Shown here piece by piece: positions 1 to 6,421 of a DNA stretch of 11,060 nt. The notes under the pieces were generated by a model. It was not told the DNA's origin. It saw nothing but the letters and a program-made list of their open reading frames with translations, and made no database searches. The stretch covers positions 1 to 11,060 of the forward strand of contig JBAVQS010000425.1 of assembly GCA_049694275.1 (NCBI GenBank), given 5' to 3'. The position numbers were made by a program, and so were the translations under genes. The stretch is from JBAVQS01 sp049694275. GTDB taxonomy: Bacteria > Chloroflexota > Anaerolineae > UBA4142 > SHND01. Position 1 is the first letter of the stretch, and each line of letters opens with the position of its first letter.

Positions 1-10
1 GGAGACAGTT

Positions 11-421
11 ATGTGGACGCATGAAGAGAGCATTGAGACAACGGCTACGCCGGCGCAAATCTGGAAGCTATTTTCTGACGTGGCGGGCTGGAAGAAATGG
101 AATGCTGGAATAGAAGAGATTGAAATACACGGCCCATTCGCCGTCGGCGCCACATTCTCTATGCGCCCCCCCGGTGGGGATGCAATGACAAGCAAATTGA
201 TAGAGGTCAAAGAGAACGAAGGTTTTACAGACGAGACGGTGGTTGACGAAACCCATGTCCTGGTGTCCCACAAGATCGTCTCCCTGGCATCGGGTCATAG
301 CCAGGTGATCTACAGTACAGTGATCACTGGCCCGGCAGCAGCGGAGTTTGGCCCAATGGTGACGGGAGATTTTGGATCTGTGTTGATCGCATTGAAGAAT
401 CTCGCTGAGAACTCTGGATGA
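11..421 (+). CDS. SRPBCC (START-like / polyketide cyclase-type) small protein
   Basis: The 136-aa protein has the usual opening of the SRPBCC fold: an N-terminal beta strand (MWTHEESIETTATPAQIWKL), the helix 'PAQIWKLFSDVAGWKKWN' (about residues 14-31), then 'IEEIEIHGPFAVGATFSMRP' and a long C-terminal helix ending at ALKNLAENSG. The length of about 140 aa matches single-domain SRPBCC proteins, which form a hydrophobic ligand-binding pocket; the ligand cannot be read from the sequence. The start is supported by GGAGA at positions 1-5, five bases before ATG. Its TGA overlaps the ATG of the transketolase N-subunit (ATGA), so it may be translationally coupled to that operon. Its codons are clearly more A-rich than those of the next three genes, which may mean it joined the cluster recently. 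The fold is fairly sure; the role is unknown, and it may not serve the same pathway. Confidence 0.85.
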   Translation: MWTHEESIETTATPAQIWKLFSDVAGWKKWNAGIEEIEIHGPFAVGATFSMRPPGGDAMTSKLIEVKENEGFTDETVVDETHVLVSHKIVSLASGHSQVIYSTVITGPAAAEFGPMVTGDFGSVLIALKNLAENSG

Positions 422-1329
422 TGGACAATCCCACTGGGGTGGCGCAAACGGCGCGCCTCGCGCAGTCTATTCGGCGGCGCGTGCTTGATTATGTGGTCCG
501 GCACAATGGGGGGTATCTGAGCCAGGCGTGCTCGGGCGCCGAGATGCTGGCGACCCTCTATGCCCGCGTGATGAAGTTGGGGCTGAGCCTCGCGCCGCCG
601 GCGCCTGCGCCCTTCCCCGGCGTCCCCGGTCCCGACAACCCGCATTTTTTCAACGGGTCGCTCTATAACGGCGCACACGCGCCCGACCTCGACCGCTTTT
701 TCTTTTCCCCCGCGCATTATGCGCTGGTGCTGTACGCGACCCTGGTCGAGGTGGGGCGGATGGCGGCAGAGGGGCTGGAGCAGTTCAACCAGGATGGGAG
801 TACGGTCGAGATGATCGGGGCGGAGCATTCGCCGGGCATCGAGACGACCACCGGTTCGCTCGGGCAGTGTCTCAGCCAGGCGGGAGGGGTCGCGCTCGCG
901 CGCCGGCTGAAAGGCGAGCCGGGCCGGGTGTGGGTGATGATGTCCGACGGCGAGCTGCAGGAGGGACAGACCTGGGAGGCGTTCGCCGCGCTCGCGTATT
1001 ACAAGCTGGACAACGTCGGCATCTATTTCGACGTGAACGGCCAGCAGTGCGACGGCCGGATGGATACGGTGATGAACGTCGAGCCGATCCGGGAGCGGCT
1101 GGAAGCGTTCGGCGCGCAGGTCTATGAAGTGGATGGGCACGACGTGGCCGCGCTCGCCGCGCCCGCCGCGATGGCGCACCCCGGCAAGCCGCTCGTCGTC
1201 CTCGCGCGCACCGACCCCTGTCGCGGCGTCGACCTCCTGCGCGCCCGCGCCCCCCGACTGCATTACCTCCGGTTCAAGGACGCCGTCGAGCGCGAAACCT
1301 ACCGCGAGTGGTTGATGGAGATGGCTTGA
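418..1329 (+). CDS. Transketolase, N-terminal (thiamine-diphosphate binding) subunit
   Basis: This 303-aa protein is the N-terminal half of a split transketolase, which with the next gene should transfer two-carbon ketol units between sugar phosphates in the cytoplasm. The cofactor motif is SDGELQEGQ (about residues 177-184) followed by DVNGQQ (205-210). This is the GDG...N thiamine-diphosphate/Mg motif with Ser for the first Gly. TGSLGQ (145-150) and an SPAH histidine (H100, in place of the common SKGH) are also present. Residues about 57-90 form a Pro/Gly-rich insertion (PFPGVPGPDNP...YNGAH) that is longer than in textbook subunits, so this looks like a special subfamily rather than the housekeeping enzyme. 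The first ATG overlaps the upstream stop, and a second ATG lies one codon later. The gene ends in a TGATG overlap with the C-subunit. D-apulose-4-phosphate transketolase subunit A (AptA) is one characterised split relative, but substrate identity is not proven. Confidence 0.9.
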   Translation: MMDNPTGVAQTARLAQSIRRRVLDYVVRHNGGYLSQACSGAEMLATLYARVMKLGLSLAPPAPAPFPGVPGPDNPHFFNGSLYNGAHAPDLDRFFFSPAHYALVLYATLVEVGRMAAEGLEQFNQDGSTVEMIGAEHSPGIETTTGSLGQCLSQAGGVALARRLKGEPGRVWVMMSDGELQEGQTWEAFAALAYYKLDNVGIYFDVNGQQCDGRMDTVMNVEPIRERLEAFGAQVYEVDGHDVAALAAPAAMAHPGKPLVVLARTDPCRGVDLLRARAPRLHYLRFKDAVERETYREWLMEMA

Positions 1330-2336
1330 TGGAAATGGTCTCTCGTCCTTATGGCCGGGCCCTCGTCACATGGGCCCGGGACAAACCCCGCGTCCTCGTT
1401 CTCTCGGCGGACCTCACCTCGTCGGTCGAGGCGGACACCTTCCGCGACGCCTATCCCGACCGGTTTCTATCGATGGGGATGGCGGAGCAGAACATGATGG
1501 GGTTTGCGGCAGGGCTGGCGCGCGAGGGGTTCTTTCCCTACATCCACACCTTTGCAGTCTTTATCACGCGGCGCCCGTTCGACCAGCTCGCCATGTCGAT
1601 CGCCTATCCGAATCTCCCCGTGCGCCTCATCGGCTTTTTGCCCGGCATCACCACCCCCGGCGGCGTAACGCACCAGGCGATTGACGATATCGGACTGATG
1701 CGGCTCACGCCGAACATGACCGTGCTCGAATGCGGCGATGCGACGGAGGCCGAATCGGTGTTGGAGGTCGCGCAGAGCATCGACGGCCCGGTCTATGTCC
1801 GGATGCTCCGGGGCGAGGTCCCGCGGCTGTTCCCTCAGTCCGAGCCGTTCCGGTTGAACGAGGTGCGCGTGCTGAGCCGGGGACGCGATGTGACAATTCT
1901 CTCCAGCGGCATTTGCACCGAAGAGGCGCTGCGTGCGACGCAGGCGCTCGCGTCGCGTGGGGTGAGCCTCACTCATTTGCACGTCTCGACGCTCAAACCC
2001 TTTGTCGATGCGCCCATCCGCGACGCCCTTGCGGCCACGCGGCGTGGCGTCATCACGATGGAAAATCATACCATCGTCGGCGGGCTGGGCTCGGCGGTCG
2101 CCGAAGTGATGGCGGAACAGGGCGTGGGCGTCAAGCTGACGCGCATCGGCCTCCGCGACCGGTACGCGCACGGCGCGAGCCGGCCCTACCTGATGAGTAA
2201 GTACGGGCTGGACGCGCTGGCGCTCGTGCGGGCTGTCGAGGCTCAGCTCGGGGAACCGCTGGGAATTGCCGAGGCGGACCTCGCGGCGGTGCGCCTGACC
2301 GAGGTCCACAGCGCGGCCAAGGCGGAAGCGTTGTGA
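1329..2336 (+). CDS. Transketolase, C-terminal (pyrimidine-binding) subunit
   Basis: This 335-aa partner subunit carries the pyrimidine-binding domain and the C-terminal domain of transketolase. 'FLSMGMAEQNMMGFAAGLAREG' contains the glutamate (E53, in MAEQN) that activates thiamine diphosphate in this family. 'PGGVTHQAIDD' (about 110-120) is the usual [D/G]GxTHQ segment, and 'GRDVTILSSGICTEEAL' opens the C-terminal domain. The ATG at 1329 overlaps the TGA of the N-subunit (TGATG), with GGAG eight bases upstream; an in-frame GTG at 1308 would add seven residues and is less likely. The pair should form an alpha2beta2-type enzyme with the active site shared between subunits. The stop overlaps the GTG start of the RuBisCO-like gene (GTGA), so all three are probably one translation unit. 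The family is certain; the sugar substrate is unknown. Confidence 0.92.
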   Translation: MEMVSRPYGRALVTWARDKPRVLVLSADLTSSVEADTFRDAYPDRFLSMGMAEQNMMGFAAGLAREGFFPYIHTFAVFITRRPFDQLAMSIAYPNLPVRLIGFLPGITTPGGVTHQAIDDIGLMRLTPNMTVLECGDATEAESVLEVAQSIDGPVYVRMLRGEVPRLFPQSEPFRLNEVRVLSRGRDVTILSSGICTEEALRATQALASRGVSLTHLHVSTLKPFVDAPIRDALAATRRGVITMENHTIVGGLGSAVAEVMAEQGVGVKLTRIGLRDRYAHGASRPYLMSKYGLDALALVRAVEAQLGEPLGIAEADLAAVRLTEVHSAAKAEAL

Positions 2337-3484
2337 GCATACCGGATGAATCGGCGGTGGTAAGCCATTATAGCGGCGAGCGCCTGACCGCGGTCTATCG
2401 CCTGGCTGGCGATGAGGCCGAGGCCCGTGCCAGGGCGCTGGATATTTGCTTGGAGCAGACGGTTGAGCTTCCCGATGCGCTCGTCACCCAGCCGGACATT
2501 CGCGAGCAGATTATCGGGCGTGTCGAGAGCCTCCGTCCCGTATCCGACCAGGGGTATGAGGCGGAGATTTCGTTTGCCGTCGAGAGCGTGGGCGCCGAGC
2601 TCTCACAGCTCGTCAATGTGCTGTTCGGGAATATCAGCATCAAGCCGGGGGTGCGGCTGGAGCGGTTTGAACTGCCCGCGTCGCTCGCCGGGCGTTATCG
2701 CGGGCCGCGGTTCGGGCGAGCCGGGCTGCGCGCGGCGGTCCAGGTGAATGACCGGCCGCTGCTCTGCACCGCGCTCAAGCCGATGGGGCTCTCGCCCCGG
2801 GCGCTGGCGGCGCTCGCCTATCAACTGGCGCTCGGCGGGATTGACATTATCAAGGACGACCATGGGCTGGCGGACCAGCCCTTTGCTCCGTTTCAAGAGC
2901 GAGTGGCGCGCTGCGCCGAGGCCGTCACCCGCGCCAATGTCGAGACGGGCCTGCACTGCGTCTATGCGCCGAACGTGACGGCCCCTGCCTCCGCGATCCT
3001 CGAACGGGGAGCATTCGCCCACGCACAGGGGGCGGGCGCGCTGCTCATCTGCCCTGGCATCACCGGTCTGGACGCGATGCGCGAGCTGGCCGGCGACGAG
3101 CGCATCGCCCTGCCGGTCTTGAGCCATCCCGCTTTTCAGGGGAGTTTTGTCGCGTCGCGCGAGAGCGGCATTTCCCATTTTTGCCTGTTCGGTCAGTTGA
3201 ACCGGCTGGCGGGCGCCGACGCCGTGATCTTTCCGAATTACGGTGGACGATTCTCTTTTACCCCCGGCGACTGCCGCGTACTGGTCGCCGGCACGGAATA
3301 TGAGATGGGGGTCAAACCGATCTTTCCGACCCCGGCCGGCGGGATGAGCCTGGAGCGCGTGCCAGAGATGCGCACGATGTACGGCCGCGAGGTCATCCTC
3401 CTCATCGGCGGTGGGCTGCGCGCACACAGCCCGGACCTGGTCGCCAACTGCCGCTATTTTAGAGCGCTCGTCGACAAGTTCTAA
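2333..3484 (+). CDS. RuBisCO-like protein (form IV, RuBisCO large-chain family)
   Basis: This 383-aa protein has the N-terminal alpha/beta domain (to about residue 135) and the TIM barrel of the RuBisCO large chain. Visible landmarks are TALKPMGLS (146-154; K149 aligns with the K175-type lysine), GGIDIIKDDHGLADQPF (168-184; K174 is the equivalent of the carbamylated lysine), LSHPAFQG (263-270), TPAGGM (333-338) and IGGGL (358-362, phosphate-binding glycines). True carboxylases have KDDE, KPK and a VVGK loop lysine. Here they read KDDH, KP-M (one residue short) and GGR, and the long C-terminal tail is absent. It should therefore act as an enolase, decarboxylase, isomerase or hydrolase on a phosphorylated sugar or sugar acid. 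The start is GTG overlapping the previous stop. OiaX/OiaT of apionate catabolism are known RuBisCO-like precedents, while the methionine-salvage enolase MtnW is less likely because of the transketolase neighbours. Confidence 0.88.
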   Translation: MSIPDESAVVSHYSGERLTAVYRLAGDEAEARARALDICLEQTVELPDALVTQPDIREQIIGRVESLRPVSDQGYEAEISFAVESVGAELSQLVNVLFGNISIKPGVRLERFELPASLAGRYRGPRFGRAGLRAAVQVNDRPLLCTALKPMGLSPRALAALAYQLALGGIDIIKDDHGLADQPFAPFQERVARCAEAVTRANVETGLHCVYAPNVTAPASAILERGAFAHAQGAGALLICPGITGLDAMRELAGDERIALPVLSHPAFQGSFVASRESGISHFCLFGQLNRLAGADAVIFPNYGGRFSFTPGDCRVLVAGTEYEMGVKPIFPTPAGGMSLERVPEMRTMYGREVILLIGGGLRAHSPDLVANCRYFRALVDKF

Positions 3485-3504
3485 GCCATTTGTCCTGTTT
3501 TTTT
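3473..3504 (+). terminator. Possible weak intrinsic terminator after the RuBisCO-like gene
   Basis: GACAAG (3473-3478) can pair with TTTGTC (3489-3494), giving five Watson-Crick pairs and one wobble pair around a 10-base loop. A run of seven T (3498-3504) starts three bases later. The T-run is convincing but the stem is short and AT-poor only in part, and it overlaps the last codons of the gene. It would end the four-gene operon before the separately transcribed surface-protein gene. Confidence 0.35.
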
Positions 3505-3531
3505 ATAGCCATTCGGGCGATGACAGCCAGA

Positions 3532-3562
3532 TTGACTCCGGTTACTCTTAAAATGGTATCGT
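3532..3562 (+). promoter_or_regulatory. Possible promoter and strong ribosome binding site for the surface-protein gene
   Basis: TTGACT (3532-3537) resembles a -35 box. TATCGT (3557-3562), preceded by TGG, could be an extended -10, but the 19-base spacer is long. Independently, AGGAGG at 3591-3596, five bases before the ATG at 3602, is a near-ideal Shine-Dalgarno sequence and fixes the start of the next gene. The 117-base gap and the possible terminator before it suggest separate transcription. Confidence 0.35.
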
Positions 3563-3601
3563 GGGTCACGGGTGGGGCGTTTGTAAAGGGAGGAGGCTGT
3601 C

Positions 3602-6376
3602 ATGTTATCCAAGTTGATGCGAGCGGCGCTGTGTCTGATGGCGGCGGTATGCCTGGGATTGATCCTGTCCGGCAACACGGTCCAGGCGCAAGCCCCCACC
3701 TATACAGTTGTGTACACGCAGCCTCCGACCTCGTCGGGCGGGGTGATTAAATCCTCATGGTATCCCCCGAATGGATTGGACGGGGACCAGTACACGTACG
3801 ATGGTTTTACCCTCGGTTCCAATCAGGCCATTACCGAAATCCAGTGGCGCGGCGGCTATACCAATTATTTATCAGGGGCGGGCAAGAGCCCGGTCTTTGA
3901 CTTTACCATTTCCATTTACCCCTCTATCGGCGGAGGAAGCCAGCCGAACGTCGTCAGCCCCCCGCTCGTGCAGTACCAGGTTGGCGGGAATGCGGGCGAA
4001 ACCCTGGCCGGGACGTTCGGCGGGGTCCAGATGTATGATTACCAGTATGTCTTGCCCTCGCCCTTTCAGGCGGTCGCCGGAACCAAGTACTGGGTACAGA
4101 TTGAAGCCTCGCAGGGTGTGACCCCCACCTACGGCTGGCCTCCCGATTGGGGACTCCAGACAGGGAGCGGCGGCGACGGATCGCATTTTATTGCGATTAC
4201 GGGAGGGACGAACGGCGGCGGCACGCTCTATGCCAATCAGGCGGGCGATACGGCGTTCACCCTGCTGACCACGGGGACCACTTCTTTTATGGTCGCGGCG
4301 AGCGTGTCGCCGGCCAACACAGGAACGGTGAGCGGCGCGGGCCTCTATCCGGTTGGAACGAACGCCACCCTCACGGCGGCGGCGAACGCGGGCTATGGGT
4401 TTGTCGATTGGACGGAGAACGGCAGTGTGGTCAGTACCTCGGCCACCTATATCCTGGCGGTGAATCTCGACCATACCCTCGTCGCGAACTTTGCGCCCGT
4501 CTATGCCGTCACGACGAACTCTGCGCCCTCCTTTGGAGGCTCGACAAGCGGCGGCGGCGTTTTTCTCGGCGGAACAAGCGTGACGGTCGTGGCGACGCCG
4601 GGCGCCGGCTTTGTGTTCGTGAACTGGACCGAGTACGGCGCGCCGGTGAGCGCGTCGGCGAGCTACTCCTTTACGGTGAGCGCGGCCCGGACCCTGGTCG
4701 CGAACTTTGCGCCCGGCCCCGCGACGGCGATATTCGATTTCGATACCGGCGCACCGCTCCTCTCGACGGGGCAAAGCCTGCCGCTCGATCAGACGTCGAG
4801 CGGACTGTCGGCGCATTTTACCTCGCCGACAGCGGGCGCGGGCGGTTTCTCGGTGCAAACCGATTCCAGCACGCAGTTCCACCTCTCCCAGTTTTCGGGC
4901 CATTACTTGTATCCCAACTCGGTCTATAACCCGGCGCTGGATATTCAATTTTCGCAGGCGGTCACGGGCGTCACCTTTACCTTTGCAACAGCCGATTTCA
5001 ACCAGAACGAGACGCCGACGACCATCAAGCTGACCGCCTTTCAGAATTCGACGGCCAACCCGGCGATTGGGTCGGCGACGGCGCACGGGACCTACGCGGG
5101 CGACACGATGCCGATGGGTACGCTCACCTTTACCTCGACGACGCCGTTCAACGTGGTCGAGATTGCGATCCCGCCGGCGCCGCTGGCGGCCTCAGATCTC
5201 CTCGTGGATAATATCATCGTCATCGCGGCGCAGAACCTCCCAACCGCGACGCCGACGAACACTCCGACGGCCACGAACACCCCGACAGCGACGAATACAC
5301 CGACTAATAGCCCTACGGCCACAAGTACACCGACCAACGGCCCGACCAACACTCCAACGAATAGCCCTACGGCCACCAGCACTCCGACAGCCACGAATAC
5401 CCCGACGGTGACGAATACGCCGACGAATAGCCCGACGGCTACGAATACGCCGACGGCAACCAGCACCGCAACCGCGACGAATAGCCCAACGGCAACCTTT
5501 ACGGCGACGGCAACCCCGCCGGTCACAACGGCCGAGGACCAGTCCACCTATATCCAGTACGACAACTGGCGCGTGGTGAGCGACCCCCATGCGAACGGCG
5601 GCGTTTTTCACGTCAGCCGGGTGGCAAATGACACGGTCACTTACAAATTCTCCGGCACGCGCGTTGTATGGCTGACGCGGACCGGGCCGGACGCGGGCAA
5701 GGCGCAGGTGACCATCGACGGCGCGAGTAAAGGGACGTTCGATCTCTATAGCGCGAGCGCGCTATGGAACGTTCAAAAGACATTCGCCGGTTTGGTGACC
5801 CGTTCCCATACGCTGGTCGTCAAGGTACTGGGGACCAAAAACGCGAGCGCGACGGATACGAACGTGGTTGTGAATGGCTTTATCGTCGCGGGCGTGACGA
5901 CACCGGATACCAGTTACATGGTGCAGTACAACGCCTGGCTCGGCGCGGGGTCCGCACTGGCCAGCGGCGGCACCTATCGCTCAAACAGCAAGAGCAGCGC
6001 CGTGGCGAAATTCACGTTTACTGGAACGGGCGTGACGTGGATTACCGCGAAGGGACGAGGGTATGGCAAGGCGAACGTGGTGATCGACGGGACGAGCCAG
6101 GGGACCTTTGACCTCTATGCGCCGGCGCAACAGTGGCAGGCGGCAATCTCCTTTAGTCTCAGCGCGGGTCAGCATACCATCGAGATTCACCCGCTTGGGA
6201 CCAAGAACGTGGCGGCAACCGGGACCATAGTGGTTGTGGACGCCTTTCGCGGCAACCTGATCCCGATGATCACGGCGACACCGGCAACCGCAGCCGCGCC
6301 GGGCGACTGGGGGTGGCTATCCCTGTTACTACCGGTCAGCACGATTGGGCTCTGGCTCAGCAGGTGGCACGTCTAG
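3602..6376 (+). CDS. Large secreted modular surface protein (InlB-type repeats, Thr-Pro stalk, duplicated galactose-binding-like domains)
   Basis: This 924-aa exported protein starts with a signal peptide (MLSKLMRAALCLMAAVCLGL..., likely cut after VQA, about residue 28). The domains in order are: a beta-sandwich-like region (30-225, rich in Gly, Tyr and Trp); two divergent InlB B-repeats (about 227-298 and 300-370), each ending in LVANFAP and containing GYGFVDWTENG or GAGFVFVNWTEYG; a third beta-rich domain (about 375-545); a Thr-Pro-Asn stalk (546-640); and two copies of a roughly 115-residue domain (647-764 and 770-886) with the shared core VxIDGxSxGTFDLY and LGTKN. A hydrophobic helix (about 902-918) and RWHV end the chain. 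The likely role is display outside the cell, binding carbohydrate or matrix, held by the tail helix. I see no catalytic motif. It stands alone between a metabolic operon and a convergent gene. Domain names are assigned by eye. Confidence 0.85.
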   Translation: MLSKLMRAALCLMAAVCLGLILSGNTVQAQAPTYTVVYTQPPTSSGGVIKSSWYPPNGLDGDQYTYDGFTLGSNQAITEIQWRGGYTNYLSGAGKSPVFDFTISIYPSIGGGSQPNVVSPPLVQYQVGGNAGETLAGTFGGVQMYDYQYVLPSPFQAVAGTKYWVQIEASQGVTPTYGWPPDWGLQTGSGGDGSHFIAITGGTNGGGTLYANQAGDTAFTLLTTGTTSFMVAASVSPANTGTVSGAGLYPVGTNATLTAAANAGYGFVDWTENGSVVSTSATYILAVNLDHTLVANFAPVYAVTTNSAPSFGGSTSGGGVFLGGTSVTVVATPGAGFVFVNWTEYGAPVSASASYSFTVSAARTLVANFAPGPATAIFDFDTGAPLLSTGQSLPLDQTSSGLSAHFTSPTAGAGGFSVQTDSSTQFHLSQFSGHYLYPNSVYNPALDIQFSQAVTGVTFTFATADFNQNETPTTIKLTAFQNSTANPAIGSATAHGTYAGDTMPMGTLTFTSTTPFNVVEIAIPPAPLAASDLLVDNIIVIAAQNLPTATPTNTPTATNTPTATNTPTNSPTATSTPTNGPTNTPTNSPTATSTPTATNTPTVTNTPTNSPTATNTPTATSTATATNSPTATFTATATPPVTTAEDQSTYIQYDNWRVVSDPHANGGVFHVSRVANDTVTYKFSGTRVVWLTRTGPDAGKAQVTIDGASKGTFDLYSASALWNVQKTFAGLVTRSHTLVVKVLGTKNASATDTNVVVNGFIVAGVTTPDTSYMVQYNAWLGAGSALASGGTYRSNSKSSAVAKFTFTGTGVTWITAKGRGYGKANVVIDGTSQGTFDLYAPAQQWQAAISFSLSAGQHTIEIHPLGTKNVAATGTIVVVDAFRGNLIPMITATPATAAAPGDWGWLSLLLPVSTIGLWLSRWHV
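5236..5520 (+). repeat. Thr-Pro-Asn low-complexity coding repeat (stalk)
   Basis: The region encodes imperfect repeats of TNTPT, TATNTPT and TNSPTAT. At DNA level they are 12-18 base units built from ccgacg/aatac/agccc words with many silent differences. The drift at third positions suggests an old, selected repeat rather than a fresh slippage tract. Such linkers join exported domains in Chloroflexota and are common O-glycosylation sites, though glycosylation here is only an inference. Confidence 0.85.
5539..6258 (+). repeat. Tandem duplicated galactose-binding-like domain
   Basis: Two successive segments of about 118 residues align along their length. They share YxxQYxxW near the start, then GG(V/T)(F/Y)xxS, F(S/T)GTxVxW(L/I)T, (D/R)xGKAxVxIDG, GTFDLY and LGTKN, and end in VVVxxF. 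Homology is recognisable in protein but weak in DNA, so the duplication is old. The fold is probably a jelly-roll with carbohydrate-binding character. Confidence 0.75.
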
Positions 6377-6387
6377 CGCGAGGGCCG

Positions 6388-6421
6388 AGACCCTCAGGGT
6401 TTTCGGAAACCCTGAGGGTCT
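6388..6421. terminator. Perfect 15-bp hairpin between convergent genes (bidirectional terminator)
   Basis: AGACCCTCAGGGTTT (6388-6402) is followed by TCGG and then its exact reverse complement (6407-6421). It lies 11 bases after the stop of the surface-protein gene and contains the stop codon and last codons of the convergent lipoprotein gene. No good T-run follows on either strand, so it may act as a strong pause, block or 3'-end stabiliser, or with a termination factor. Its symmetry suits both directions. Confidence 0.75.

Noticed and set aside
310..1263. 317-codon minus-strand frame opposite the transketolase N-subunit
   Set aside because: It is Arg/His-rich, has no recognisable domain, and lies wholly opposite a clear transketolase gene; it is a by-product of high GC.
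2333..3484. Functional carbon-fixing RuBisCO
   Set aside because: The KPK segment, the Glu after KDD and the loop lysine are missing, no small subunit or phosphoribulokinase is present, and the length is short.
3872..5086. 404-codon minus-strand frame opposite the surface-protein gene
   Set aside because: The product is extremely rich in Arg and Gly with no domain, and the opposite strand encodes signal peptide and InlB-type repeats in order.
5236..5520. Possible CRISPR or minisatellite array
   Set aside because: The repeats are in frame, imperfect, without unique spacers, and encode a typical extracellular linker.
5092..5547. Minus-strand hydrophobic repeat frame (VAVGVFVAVG...) opposite the Thr-Pro stalk
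   Set aside because: It is the direct antisense reading of the Thr-Pro codons; the Val/Gly periodicity comes from the stalk repeat and there is no start signal.
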